Shown here: positions 8,425 to 20,657 of the stretch, piece after piece
Numbering within the stretch: the first letter of the stretch is position 1
Layout of the letters: every line of letters starts with the position of its first letter
Assembly: GCA_026984795.1 (NCBI GenBank)
Contig: JALSRK010000052.1
Span: 1-64,000 of the forward strand
DNA: 64,000 nt
Direction: 5' to 3'
Source of the DNA: Solibacteraceae bacterium
GTDB lineage: Bacteria > Acidobacteriota > Terriglobia > Bryobacterales > Bryobacteraceae
Notes under the pieces: model-generated
Seen by the model: the letters and a program-made list of their open reading frames with translations, nothing else
The model's database searches: none
Told to the model about the DNA's origin: nothing
Position numbers and translations under genes: made by a program

Positions 8425-9426
8425 TCAGCGGAACCGGGGCCGCTGGCCGGGGCGGTGGAACTGAAAGCTCTGGGCGAGAACCCGGCCGCCGGCGCCCACC
8501 AGGAACTTGGCCGTGAAGCGCCCTTCGCCGGGCGCTCCGAACCGCAGGTCCGTCAGCCGGACCTCCGCCGCCCCTTCTGGTTCGGGAGCTGGCAGAACCT
8601 GCCAAATCCCGTATTCGACGAAACGGGAGAAGCGGCGGTAAGTCGCCGTGCCCCGGGCGGCCTCGATCACCCGAGACGGCGCCGGTTTGTAATAGGTCTT
8701 CCCACCGGCGGGATCGAAGTCTCCCGAGAGCAGATCGACGTCGACGACGTGGTAAGCGGTCCCGGTTTCCACCAGACCGACCCACGAGAACGGAGTGGCG
8801 AACCGCGGAAAAGCCGCCACGCGCACCGGCGGCCGGCCGCCGTAGAGGAAAGATTCGAGCAAAGCAACCGCCCTGGCGTGCAGCACGCCCCGGCCGCCTT
8901 CAAAGAGCAGGACGAGGGCCAGCGCCGCCCACGCGACCCGGCGTCCGCGGCCCGGAGCGGCGCCGATTTCCGTGCTCACGAGCCGGGCGATCAGCAGCCA
9001 GGCGGCGGCCGCCGCCAGGATCGCCAGGATCCAGACGTCCACCAGGGCAGTGATGTCCAGGTGAAAATACCGGCCGCAGAATGGTTCCAGCAGGCGCACC
9101 CCGTAAATGTTCGTCGAATCCAACGCCAGATGGCTGAGGACGCCGAGGACGGAAACGGCGTAGGCGCGTCTCCAGGGGACCGGGCCCCGGTGGAAGATCC
9201 GGAGTGCCGCGAGCGGCAGAGCGGCTAGGAAGGCGACGAAGAAGAGGGCGTGAGTCGGGCCGCGGTGCCAGTCGAGCAAGGCCAGGTCGCCGCCGAGCCA
9301 GGCGGCGAAGTCGATGTCCGGGACGTTGGCGGCCAGCAGCAACACCGGGGTGGCGACAGGACACCAGTCGGCGAGTCCGGCCCGGCTCATCATGTAGCCG
9401 GTCAGTGTATGGGTGGCCGGTTCCAT
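8425..9426 (-). CDS. Metal-dependent hydrolase of the YdjM/DUF457 family, membrane protein
   Basis: The protein from the ATG at 9426 has 333 residues. It begins MEPATHTLTGYMMSRAGLAD and continues with AANVPDIDFAAW and WHRGPTHALF, the conserved His/Asp pattern of the LexA-binding, inner-membrane hydrolase-like DUF457 family (PF04307). Four or five hydrophobic helices follow (FFVAFLAALPLAAL, VLGVLSHLALDSTN, VDVWILAILAAAAAWLL, VAWAALALVLLF). The C-terminal 130 residues are soluble and beta-rich. Biochemical function of the family is not settled. An upstream ATG at 9438 is possible. It is divergent from the DUF418 gene. Confidence 0.85.
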   Translation of the reverse strand: MEPATHTLTGYMMSRAGLADWCPVATPVLLLAANVPDIDFAAWLGGDLALLDWHRGPTHALFFVAFLAALPLAALRIFHRGPVPWRRAYAVSVLGVLSHLALDSTNIYGVRLLEPFCGRYFHLDITALVDVWILAILAAAAAWLLIARLVSTEIGAAPGRGRRVAWAALALVLLFEGGRGVLHARAVALLESFLYGGRPPVRVAAFPRFATPFSWVGLVETGTAYHVVDVDLLSGDFDPAGGKTYYKPAPSRVIEAARGTATYRRFSRFVEYGIWQVLPAPEPEGAAEVRLTDLRFGAPGEGRFTAKFLVGAGGRVLAQSFQFHRPGQRPRFR

Positions 9427-9508
9427 CGAACTTTTCAATGTCCCACACCTCGGGCGGGAGCCGTCCGCGCAGCGGCGCTGGAATTGGCGGAGCGGCGAAG
9501 CGGCTTCC

Positions 9509-9514
9509 TACAAT
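9509..9514 (+). promoter_or_regulatory. -10 element for a likely leaderless mRNA (DUF418 gene)
   Basis: TACAAT ends six bases before the ATG at 9521, so transcription would start at or next to the start codon. No Shine-Dalgarno sequence is present. The same arrangement recurs at several genes in the window. Confidence 0.55.
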
Positions 9515-9520
9515 TCGGGT

Positions 9521-10729
9521 ATGCAGCCGGTCGCTCCGCGGGAACGCATCGTCTTCCTGGACGTGCTGCGCGGACTGGCGCTGGCGGGCATCGTCGTGGC
9601 CAACATCCGCGGCTTCGGATCCCCCATGGAGGCCTACAACCGGCCACGGCTGCTGTGGGACTCGCCTACGGATCAGGCGGTCGCTTTCCTGCTGGAGACG
9701 CTGGTGACAGGCAAGTTCATCACCATCTTTTCCATCCTGTTCGGCCTGGGTTTCGCCATCCAGGTGGACCGGGCCCGGGAGCAGGGAGCGCGGTTCACCT
9801 GGCTGTACCTGCGGCGGATGGCGGTGCTGGCGGGTTTTGGGGCAGCCCATGTGCTGCTGCTGTGGTGGGGCGACATATTGCTGAGCTATGCCGCCGCAGG
9901 GGCCCTGCTGTTGCTGTTTCGGAACCGCAACCAGGAATCGCTGATCCGCTGGAGCCTGGCGCTGTACTGGCTGCCGGTAGCCCTGTTCCTCGCGCTGACG
10001 ATGCTCGGAGCGATCGAACCCGCCGCCGGAGCGCCGCCGGCGCCGCAGCGGCTGGCGCAGGCCATGAGCCACGCCACCGAGGTCTACCGGAGCGCCGACG
10101 GCATGGCGATCTTCCATCAGCGCATCAGAGATTGGCGGGCCTTCAACGCCTCCTTTCCGGTGGTGCTGCCGCGGATCTTGGGGCTGTTCCTGTTCGGCTT
10201 CTGGCTGTGGCGTGAGGGCGTCGTCCAGCGGCCCGCCGCCTACGCCGGGCGTTTGCGGCGCTGGCTGCCGTGGCTCTTGGTGGTGGGCCTGGGCGGCAAC
10301 CTCGTGTACGCGGCGGTCAACTACGCCTATCAGCCGGACCTCGGCCAGCCCGGGCCGGCGGCGGCGGTTCTGTGGGTGGCCGCCTCGGCGGGGGTGCCGG
10401 CGCTGAGCCTGGCCATCGGCTCGGCGGTGCTGCTGGCCGGCCTGGAACCAAAGCGGCGTCCTTTTCTAAGGCCCTTCTCTTTCGTCGGTCGCACCGCGTT
10501 GACGAACTACATCCTGCAGTCGGTGATCGGGACCTCGATCTTCTACGGCTTCGGCCTGGGCTACTTCGGAACCGTCACGCCGCTAGCGGAGATCGGGCTG
10601 GCACTGGCGACCTACCTGGTCCAGGTGATCGCCAGCGCACTGTGGCTCCGATACTTCCGCTTCGGGCCGCTGGAGTGGCTCTGGCGAACGCTCACCTACG
10701 CCCGATGGCAGCCCCTACTGCGCACCTGA
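9521..10729 (+). CDS. DUF418 (YeiB-like) integral membrane protein
   Basis: From the ATG at 9521 the protein has 402 residues and starts MQPVAPRERIVFLDVLRGLA, the standard N-terminus of the YeiB/DUF418 family. About nine to ten hydrophobic helices follow, including FITIFSILFGLGFAIQV, MAVLAGFGAAHVLLLWWGDI and a C-terminal DUF418 block with PFSFVGRTALTNYILQSV. The family resembles acyltransferase-3 membrane proteins and its role is unknown. The start was chosen because family homology begins here and a TACAAT lies six bases upstream; the frame is open 108 bases further upstream but without similarity. Confidence 0.88.
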   Translation: MQPVAPRERIVFLDVLRGLALAGIVVANIRGFGSPMEAYNRPRLLWDSPTDQAVAFLLETLVTGKFITIFSILFGLGFAIQVDRAREQGARFTWLYLRRMAVLAGFGAAHVLLLWWGDILLSYAAAGALLLLFRNRNQESLIRWSLALYWLPVALFLALTMLGAIEPAAGAPPAPQRLAQAMSHATEVYRSADGMAIFHQRIRDWRAFNASFPVVLPRILGLFLFGFWLWREGVVQRPAAYAGRLRRWLPWLLVVGLGGNLVYAAVNYAYQPDLGQPGPAAAVLWVAASAGVPALSLAIGSAVLLAGLEPKRRPFLRPFSFVGRTALTNYILQSVIGTSIFYGFGLGYFGTVTPLAEIGLALATYLVQVIASALWLRYFRFGPLEWLWRTLTYARWQPLLRT

Positions 10730-11664
10730 CGCGGCGTCCCGGCATTCACTGAATTTCTCGCGGAAAGCCTGGGGCACCAGCAACGTGAGGGCCGAGGGAA
10801 CCAGCTCGACCACCGCCGGAAGCCGGCCGGCGAACTCACCGTCCACCTGGACGAAGACCTCCTCCTCGGGCGGCGGCCGGAACTCGACGCGCTTGGCCTT
10901 GCAGATGTGCACGCCCTCCATGTGGTCCAACAGATTGGCCAGGACGCCGGTGAAGTACTTCAGGTAACGGAAGGAGTAGTCGCCTTCGAACACGACGACC
11001 TCGAAGTAGTCGTCCAGCAAGCAGGCCGTCTTGGCGATCTCCAGATCGCCGCCATAGTTGCGCACCCGGGCGGCCAGAGTAAAGCAGGAGCGCAGCGTCC
11101 GTCCGTCGACGAGAACCTCGAATTCGGGGAATTTGACTCCCAAGTGCGTGAAGCCGCCGATCCAATAGGCCAGCTTGCCGAGCCGCTTCTTGAGTTCCGG
11201 ATCAACGTGGGCGACGATGTGCGCGTCCACGCCGGCGCCGGCCATCATCAGGAAGTAGCGCTCCTGGTCGGCCGAGCGCAGATGTCCCACCGCGACGCGC
11301 TCGGGCACCAGATCGGGGATCGAAGCGGCTACTCTCTCGGGCGCCCCGGCCATTCCCAGCTCCACCGCCAGCACGTTCGCCGTTCCCAGAGGCATCGCGG
11401 CCATCGGCACCGTGGAGTGGACCAACCCGTTCAAGGCTTCGTTGATCGTGCCGTCGCCGCCCGCCACCAGCACCAGGTCGGCGTTCTCCTCCACGGCGCG
11501 GCGGGCGAGCCGGCGGGCGTCGCGGGGTCCGGCGGTGGGGGCGGGGGTCACCTGGGCGCCCTGGCGCTCGAGGATCTCCACGAGCCGTTCCACCGCACTC
11601 TCCCCCGAGCGCTGGAGCCTGCCGGCGGTGGGATTGTAAATCAGGTGAATGTTACGATAGGAAA

Positions 11665-11671
<7 letters not shown>
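10715..11671 (-). CDS. Diacylglycerol kinase-family lipid kinase (YegS/DgkB-like)
   Basis: The protein has 318 residues from a TTG at 11671. It begins PISYRNIHLIYNPTAGRLQR and contains the diagnostic nucleotide motif GGDGTINEALNG (GGDGT at residues 71-75) and MPLGTANVLAVELG, then a beta-rich C-terminal domain ending near VQVDGEFAGRLPAVVELVPS. Members phosphorylate diacylglycerol or other lipids at the membrane using ATP. The TTG start is supported by GGAGGGG placed eight bases upstream. An earlier TTG at 11686 is in frame but would overlap this site. It is divergent from ligA, with overlapping promoters. Confidence 0.88.
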
Positions 11672-13701
<2,030 letters not shown>

Positions 13702-13702
13702 G

Positions 13703-14311
13703 TTGCAACGCCTCTTCGACCTGCTGATCGCCCTGGGGCCGGTGGGCGTCTGCGCCATCGCCGCGCTGGATTCGGCGGGCATCCCGCTGCCGATGGGAGT
13801 GGACGCGCTGCTGATCACGGTGGCGGTCACCTCGCCCCAGAAGGCCTCCCTGGCGGCGATCCTGGCGGTGATCGGCTCGGCGGCGGGCAACGCGTTCCTC
13901 TATTCGGTGGCGCGCAAGGGCGGCGAGGCCTATCTGGACCGGCACGCCTCCTCGCCCCGGGCCCGGCGCTTCCGCGAGTGGTTCCACCAGTACGGGCTGA
14001 TCACCGTCTTCATCCCCACCGTGGTGCCCATCGTGCCCCTGCCGCTCAAGGTTTTCGTGCTGTCGGCGGGGGCGACCGGGGTGCCGTTCCGCATGTTCCT
14101 GCTCACGATCCTGGCCGGGCGCCTGCCGCGCTTCTTCGGGCTCGCCTATCTGGGCTCGCAGATCGGCGAGAACTCCTTCGCCTGGCTCCAGGCCCATTCG
14201 CTGCACCTGGCCGGAGTGGCCGCCGGCCTGTTCGTGGCGCTGTTCGCGCTGGTGAAGTTCAAGCAGCGCCGGCTGCGCCGGGCGGCGGAGGCGCAACGCC
14301 CCGTGGTGTAG
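13703..14311 (+). CDS. DedA/SNARE-associated (VTT-domain) membrane protein
   Basis: The 202-residue membrane protein begins at a TTG two bases after the ligA stop, with GGAGAGGAG inside the ligA end as ribosome binding site. It has the DedA-type re-entrant pattern: AALDSAGIPLPMGVDALLIT, then IGSAAGNAFLYSVARKGGEA, then VFIPTVVPIVPLPLKVFVLS, and LLTILAGRLPRFFGLAYLGS. DedA proteins sit in the inner membrane and are linked to lipid-carrier flipping and proton homeostasis. Its stop codon TAG is part of the TAGAAT promoter element of the following gene. Confidence 0.85.
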   Translation: MQRLFDLLIALGPVGVCAIAALDSAGIPLPMGVDALLITVAVTSPQKASLAAILAVIGSAAGNAFLYSVARKGGEAYLDRHASSPRARRFREWFHQYGLITVFIPTVVPIVPLPLKVFVLSAGATGVPFRMFLLTILAGRLPRFFGLAYLGSQIGENSFAWLQAHSLHLAGVAAGLFVALFALVKFKQRRLRRAAEAQRPVV

Positions 14312-14314
14312 AAT
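14309..14314 (+). promoter_or_regulatory. -10 element upstream of the exported enolase-superfamily gene
   Basis: TAGAAT lies nine bases before the ATG at 14324 and overlaps the stop codon of the DedA gene. No Shine-Dalgarno sequence is seen, which suggests a leaderless or nearly leaderless transcript. Confidence 0.45.
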
Positions 14315-14323
14315 GGCGGCGGT

Positions 14324-15754
<1,431 letters not shown>

Positions 15755-15797
15755 AGCGGCGCTGGCCGCCGGGCCGGCCCAGGCGAGCGGGAAAGCG

Positions 15798-16292
15798 TCA
15801 GCCTCCGCCGCCTTGACCGTCTCCGCCGCCACCCCCGCTGCGGACGATGACCACGGGATCCACTTCGTAAGTCTCCCCAGCAGTCCGCACCGCGACGCTG
15901 TACTTGAACCGCTGGCCGTCCTTGATGGGCGTCACTCCTTTGCCGCCCCAGTCGAGGGTCTTCAGCAGGCAGCGGATGGAATGCCGGCCGCCGGCGCGGT
16001 GCTCGTCGTGGTAGTCGCTGCCGTCATGGCGGCAGAACGGGGTCCCTTCGGCGAAATCCAGGGAACACTCCTCGATGCCCGCGACGGCAAAGTCCCAGAC
16101 GACCATGTGGTGTTTTTCGCCGGTGCTGGCATCGACGGTAAGGGTCTCGCAGTCCTTGCCGGAGTTCGGGCAGGTGAACTGCAGCGTCCCCGGCTTCTCG
16201 CCGGGCGAGACGCGAACCCGGTAGACCCTGCCGGGGGCAGGTCCGGGGGGCGAAGCCTTTCGAGGTGCGGGGGCTTGTCCGGGTCCTGGCAT
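15798..16292 (-). CDS. Hypothetical protein with glycine-rich tail
   Basis: The 164-residue protein has a clear AGGAGG ribosome binding site eight bases before its ATG. It has a proline-rich N-terminus (PGPGQAPAPRKASPPGPAPG), a central part with five cysteines (including FTCPNSGKDCETL, EECSLDF and PFCRHDG) and several histidines (KHHMVVWDF, SDYHDEHRAGGRHSIRC), and a strand-rich end closing in a GGGGGDGQGGGG tail. I do not recognise the family. No signal peptide is evident. The Cys/His content could bind a metal, but that is speculation. It lies between the enolase-like gene (convergent) and the kinase (same strand). Confidence 0.65.
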   Translation of the reverse strand: MPGPGQAPAPRKASPPGPAPGRVYRVRVSPGEKPGTLQFTCPNSGKDCETLTVDASTGEKHHMVVWDFAVAGIEECSLDFAEGTPFCRHDGSDYHDEHRAGGRHSIRCLLKTLDWGGKGVTPIKDGQRFKYSVAVRTAGETYEVDPVVIVRSGGGGGDGQGGGG

Positions 16293-16449
16293 GTCGTGTT
16301 CCTCCTCCTAAGCTTTCATTTATTGGGGTCCGCCGCCTCCGGGCGGGGTGTCCAAGTTCCGGCGCGCTGAATCAGGGCCTCGGCGGCTCAGCCGCCGCTC
16401 ACGTGGAGACGTTTCGGACCTTGCATCGTTCGACGCGTTCCGTACCAGC

Positions 16450-19092
16450 CTATTGCACGCCGCCGCGATTGGCAACGATCTGCTGGAATTCAGGCTCCTT
16501 TCGCAACGGGGCCAGTTCGCGGTCGCGGACCGCTTCCTCGACCGGATAGCCGGCTTCCACAGCTTCTTTCAACGATTCGAGCGCCCCGCCGATGTCGCCG
16601 GTGAGCGCGCGCACGACGGCCGCCTGGTACTTGAGATGGAAGGGCAGCTCGCCCAGGAACTCGGCTTCGGCCAAATAAGTAAGGGCCGCTTCGCGCTTAC
16701 CGAGCTTGGCCGAATAGACGGCCAGCACCGTCAGCAGGAGCGGGTCGCGGCGGTTCACGGCGAGTTTCCGCTCACCGATTTCAATAGCCTGCCGGTAGGC
16801 GGCTTCGGCCAGCCGTTCCCGGCCGGGAATGGCCCGGTAGGCATCGGCGAGGTTACCCCGGACGACCGGGTCCTCCGGGCTGAGCTGGACGGCGCGCTCG
16901 AAGGTCTCAGCGGCCTCCCGATAGCGGCCCAAAGAATAGTACAGGGCGCCGAGATTCGACAGGTTCACGGCCGTGGGGCGGACTTCGACGGCGCGCGCCA
17001 ACATTTCCTCGGCCTCGTCCCAGCGTCCCGACGTCTGATAGACCGCCGCGAGGTTGCGGTAGCCCCACTCGTTGTCCGGCGTCAGCTCGATGACGCGCTG
17101 GAACTCGCGTTCGGCGTCGGCCAGGCGGCTGCGGTGGAAGCAGTAGACGCCCAGATCCTTGTGGGCGAGCCAGGAGTCCGGCTGCAGGTCGATGGCCGAG
17201 CGGTAGGTGGCCTCGGCTTCCTCATAGCGGCCGGCCTGGTCGAAGGCCCCGGCCAGCGCCCGGTACGCCTCGGCGTTCAGGGGGTCGATCTCGAGGGCCT
17301 TGCGGCCGGCATCGATCGCCAGATCAAACCGCCCCAAGCGGGTGTACAAGCGGCAGAGGTTGAGGTGCGCCTCGGCCAGCGACGGATCCAGGGCGGCGGC
17401 GCGCTGGTTGAGCCGCCGGGCCTCGGTAAGCCACGACAGCTCGCGGGTCACTTCGTGGCGGGCAAGGTAGGCTGCTCCGAGGCCCGCCAGCGCGGCCGGA
17501 TAGTCTGGATCGGCTTCCAGTGCGCCCTGAAACTCCTCGACCGCCCGGTCCAGGTAGCCCGGCTTGTCGAAGCGCTGCAGATAGCCGCGGCCCCGGAGAT
17601 AATGCTCGAACGCCGCGGCGACTTCGGTACCCGAGGCGCGGAGGGCGCCGCCGGAAGCCACTTCAAGGGTGAGCATTTCAGCCACCGCCCCGAGCAGCCG
17701 CCGCTCGAGGCCGGAGAGCTCGCCGGCCGGGGAATCCAGCACCCGCGAAGCCAGTTGCCGGGCCTGGCCGGCATCGACCAGGTTGATCGTCACCCGCACG
17801 CCGTCCTGCGTGCGCTGTACCGAGCCGGTGACGGCGAGGTTCACGCCCAAAAGCCGCCGCGCCTCCCGGACGCTGCGGACGTCCTGGCTGCGGACCTCAC
17901 TGGCGGGCACCACCCACAGCGACCCGCGAACCGCCTGCAGCTGGGTGATCGCCGCCGTCAGCGTCTCGGTCAGGCCATCGGCGAAGGCTCGCGCCTCCTC
18001 GCCGCCGCCGACGTTCTCGAACAGCAGCACCGCCAGCTTCTGCTCTTCCGGCAGACCGGCCATCCAGCGTTGGAGGCCCGTCCGGACACCGGGCGCCAGC
18101 AACAAGAGCAAGACCACCGCTGCCACCGCCAGACCCGTCAACGCGCGGCGCCGCAGCAAGATTCCCGCCGAAGGCGCCGGCGCGGCGCCGCCACCGGTCT
18201 CCGCCGGGGCGTCGGCGCTGGAAACCGCCACCCGAACGGTCTCGCTCCGGGCCCACGGGAGGGTCGTCCCGGCCACCCGGCGCAGATCCGCAACGACCTC
18301 CGTGGCCGACTGGTACCGCCGCTCCGGCTTCTTCTCGAGACAGCGGCGCACGATCTGTTCCACTTCTTCCGGCAAATCGGGCCGTTTCGCCGCGAGCGGC
18401 TCCGGAGGCTCATTCAGAACCTTGTGCAAAACACCGATCTGGGTGTCGGCCCGGAACGGCAAGTCGTTGGCGAGAATCTCATAGAAGACCACGCCGAAGG
18501 AGAAGATGTCGGCCCGGTGGTCCGCCTCGCCGCTGCCGACGGCCTGTTCCGGAGCCAGGTAGGCCGCCGTGCCCAGCGCCGCGCCGGTGCCGGTGAGCCG
18601 GCCGCCCTCGCGGAGCTTGGCGAGGCCGAAGTCGGTGATCTTGAGCCGGTCCTCCTCGTCGAACATCAGATTCGACGGCTTCACGTCGCGGTGGACGATG
18701 CCCTTGCGGTGGGCGTGGGCGAGACCGGCGGCGATCTGCCCGGCCCAATCGACGGCCTGGAGCACAGGCACTTGCCGGTTTTCTTCGGCCAGCCGGTGCA
18801 GGCGGCGGCGAAGTGTTCCACCGGGCAAGTACTCCAGCACGAGGAAGGCTACCTCCTCGGTCTCCACCAAATCGTAGAGCACCCCGATGTTGGGGTGGCT
18901 GAGCGAGGAGATCGCCCTGGCCTCGCGGGCGAAGCGGGCGCGGGCGTCGGATGAGTCCAGCAGGCCCGCAGACAGGAACTTCAGCGCCACCCGGCGGCCG
19001 AGGCGCTCATCGACGGCCTCGTAGACGGCGCCCATACCGCCTTCGCCGATCTTCCTGCGAATCGCGTAGTGAGAAACGCGACGGCCCGTCAT
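16450..19092 (-). CDS. Membrane Ser/Thr protein kinase with FlgO-like and TPR domains
   Basis: The 880-residue protein has a PknB-type kinase domain at residues 1-270: glycine loop GEGGMGAVYEA, ATP lysine in VALKF (K38), catalytic HRDVKPSN (134-141) and DFG at 154-156. A single transmembrane helix follows (ALTGLAVAAVVLLLLLAPGV, near residue 310). A FlgO/TolB-N-like domain (LAVLLFENVGG through LLGVNLAVTGSVQRTQDGV) and about nine TPRs (from GRGYLQRFDK to the end) complete it. All catalytic residues are intact, so it should be active, with the TPR part likely periplasmic. Such kinases are abundant in Acidobacteria. Ligand and targets are unknown. Confidence 0.93.
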   Translation of the reverse strand: MTGRRVSHYAIRRKIGEGGMGAVYEAVDERLGRRVALKFLSAGLLDSSDARARFAREARAISSLSHPNIGVLYDLVETEEVAFLVLEYLPGGTLRRRLHRLAEENRQVPVLQAVDWAGQIAAGLAHAHRKGIVHRDVKPSNLMFDEEDRLKITDFGLAKLREGGRLTGTGAALGTAAYLAPEQAVGSGEADHRADIFSFGVVFYEILANDLPFRADTQIGVLHKVLNEPPEPLAAKRPDLPEEVEQIVRRCLEKKPERRYQSATEVVADLRRVAGTTLPWARSETVRVAVSSADAPAETGGGAAPAPSAGILLRRRALTGLAVAAVVLLLLLAPGVRTGLQRWMAGLPEEQKLAVLLFENVGGGEEARAFADGLTETLTAAITQLQAVRGSLWVVPASEVRSQDVRSVREARRLLGVNLAVTGSVQRTQDGVRVTINLVDAGQARQLASRVLDSPAGELSGLERRLLGAVAEMLTLEVASGGALRASGTEVAAAFEHYLRGRGYLQRFDKPGYLDRAVEEFQGALEADPDYPAALAGLGAAYLARHEVTRELSWLTEARRLNQRAAALDPSLAEAHLNLCRLYTRLGRFDLAIDAGRKALEIDPLNAEAYRALAGAFDQAGRYEEAEATYRSAIDLQPDSWLAHKDLGVYCFHRSRLADAEREFQRVIELTPDNEWGYRNLAAVYQTSGRWDEAEEMLARAVEVRPTAVNLSNLGALYYSLGRYREAAETFERAVQLSPEDPVVRGNLADAYRAIPGRERLAEAAYRQAIEIGERKLAVNRRDPLLLTVLAVYSAKLGKREAALTYLAEAEFLGELPFHLKYQAAVVRALTGDIGGALESLKEAVEAGYPVEEAVRDRELAPLRKEPEFQQIVANRGGVQ

Positions 19093-19177
19093 TCACAGTT
19101 GATTACCATTAGACCACACTCCGGAGGTGCCGTTTCCGGGTTTTCCGCTTTCCACTCACCGGGATCCGTCACCACCT

Positions 19178-20101
19178 TCAAGCGGTGACAGGGCATTCGC
19201 CGAGTCCCCAGTTCCGCAGCAGATAGATCCGTCCATGGACTCTGCCCGCGCCGGTGGCGATGGTGTTCTTCCGGCTCCGGACGTCCTCGCGCCAGCGAGG
19301 CGAGGAGGCATCAGCGACGGCGTTGGCGATGATCACGCGGCGGTCGCGCTCGGAGCGCACCGGGTGGCTGGCCAGCAGCTCATCGATCCGCTCGCGCGCA
19401 GCGCTCTTGATGCCGCCGTTCTGGACGTGAATGTCGAAGCAGAGAGCCAGGCCCAGCTCGGTGGCGAGCATCTGGGCGCGGGCGGTGTGGACGGCGGGTT
19501 GGAAGTAGCGTTCGTCAGCCAGACGGAGCTGCTCGGCCTGCACTTCGGGTATCTCGCCGAACCGCCGGAAGCCCTCGCGCCAGGGGCGGCGCAGCCCGGT
19601 CTTGCGGGCGCCGATGGAGATGGAATCGGCCCAGGCCACACGCTCAGACGGCGGGCGGCGGACGATGTCACGGAGTTCGCTGGCGCGGCTCCCGAAGGCT
19701 TCGGCAAGGAGCCCGGAATCGGCGGCGTCCACGGCCTTGACGATCTTGCCGATATCGCCGTGCTTCAAGGTGAAGCCGATAATCCCCCAAGTGATTCCGG
19801 CGCCGTCGAAGTTGCCCCGGGCCAAAGAGAAGCCGTGGCCTTCGAAAGCGGCGGTCAACTGAAGGCAAAGGTCGCGAGGCGGGGGAGGCTCCTCGCCGGT
19901 GAGGGCTCGCCAGGTGGGAACGTCCACCTCGCCGTTGCGGGTGAGTCCGAGGTCCGCCTGGAACTGCTCGACGGCGGCTTGAGTCTTGGGTCCGAAGTCG
20001 CCGTCGATCAGGCCGGGATCTACACCGGCCGCCGCCAGCGCCGACTGCACGCGCCGGACGACGTCCCCAAGCGCCCCTCTGGCTGCGATGGTCATGCTCA
20101 T
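19178..20101 (-). CDS. Peptidoglycan-binding domain protein with GH46/lysozyme-like catalytic region
   Basis: The 307-residue protein has an N-terminal PG_binding_1 repeat (VRRVQSALAAAGVDPGLIDG, DFGPKTQAAVEQFQADLGLT, residues 8-64) and a short proline linker. The C-terminal domain of about 230 residues has AFEGHGFSLARGNFDGAGIT followed by WGIIGFTLKHGDIGKIVKAV. That glutamate/aspartate spacing and the GIIGF motif resemble chitosanase family GH46. It would cut chitosan- or peptidoglycan-like chains. No signal peptide is seen, which is odd for a wall-acting enzyme. Start ATG at 20101, with GGAG ten bases upstream. Confidence 0.75.
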   Translation of the reverse strand: MSMTIAARGALGDVVRRVQSALAAAGVDPGLIDGDFGPKTQAAVEQFQADLGLTRNGEVDVPTWRALTGEEPPPPRDLCLQLTAAFEGHGFSLARGNFDGAGITWGIIGFTLKHGDIGKIVKAVDAADSGLLAEAFGSRASELRDIVRRPPSERVAWADSISIGARKTGLRRPWREGFRRFGEIPEVQAEQLRLADERYFQPAVHTARAQMLATELGLALCFDIHVQNGGIKSAARERIDELLASHPVRSERDRRVIIANAVADASSPRWREDVRSRKNTIATGAGRVHGRIYLLRNWGLGECPVTA

Positions 20102-20657
20102 TTTCTTGTCTCCACTCCGAGGATCCCCGGCAAGGTTCCGGCCGGCACGCAGCCCGGCGGAACCCCGCCCAGCGCCGGGGGCGCTCCCCCCATCATACGG
20201 GGCGGGCGAGCAGCGCCGCCGGATTTCCCATCCCCCACCGCCGGAAAAGGCCGGCGAAGCAAGGGAGGTCCGGGGAGCGCCGGTCCACCGTGAGCCGGGC
20301 TGTTACCGGTGACGCCAGCCGGTGTGCGCCGGCGTGAAAATCGACAACTGATTTCATTTCATACAGTTGGCAGAACCGGTGACGCGTCCGCACCGGCGAG
20401 CCGTCACCTCGGCCGAACGGTTCCGCCTCCCGGGGGCCCAGGGCTCCCCGCGGTTCCACCGTAGCACCGGCGCCCTTCAAAAGACGGGGCGAAAACGCGG
20501 CAAGTGGTTCATCCCGCGAAGACGAACCCCGAGCCAGGAGCCTGTGACTGAATTGACATGCGCCGGCGCGGAGGGGATTGACCGGAAGCTCCCAGCGTGA
20601 CAGAATCGTTCTAGATCTGGGATTGGAATATTCTCGATCAACAAGGAGGGAAATCCG
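20102..20657. other. Intergenic region before the peroxiredoxin gene
   Basis: No credible gene is seen in these 556 bases. Short open frames here have no family resemblance. The right end holds a sigma-70-type promoter (20578-20606) and a strong ribosome binding site for the peroxiredoxin gene. Confidence 0.6.
20578..20606 (+). promoter_or_regulatory. Promoter of the peroxiredoxin gene
   Basis: TTGACC (20578-20583), a 17-base spacer and CAGAAT (20601-20606). The leader of about 45 nt ends in AAGGAGGGAAATCCG before the ATG at 20658. Confidence 0.6.

Noticed and set aside
20553-20581. Second peroxiredoxin promoter starting at TTGACA 20553
   Set aside because: At 17 bases the downstream hexamer is GATTGA, a poor -10. 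The TTGACC-17-CAGAAT pair just after it is better.
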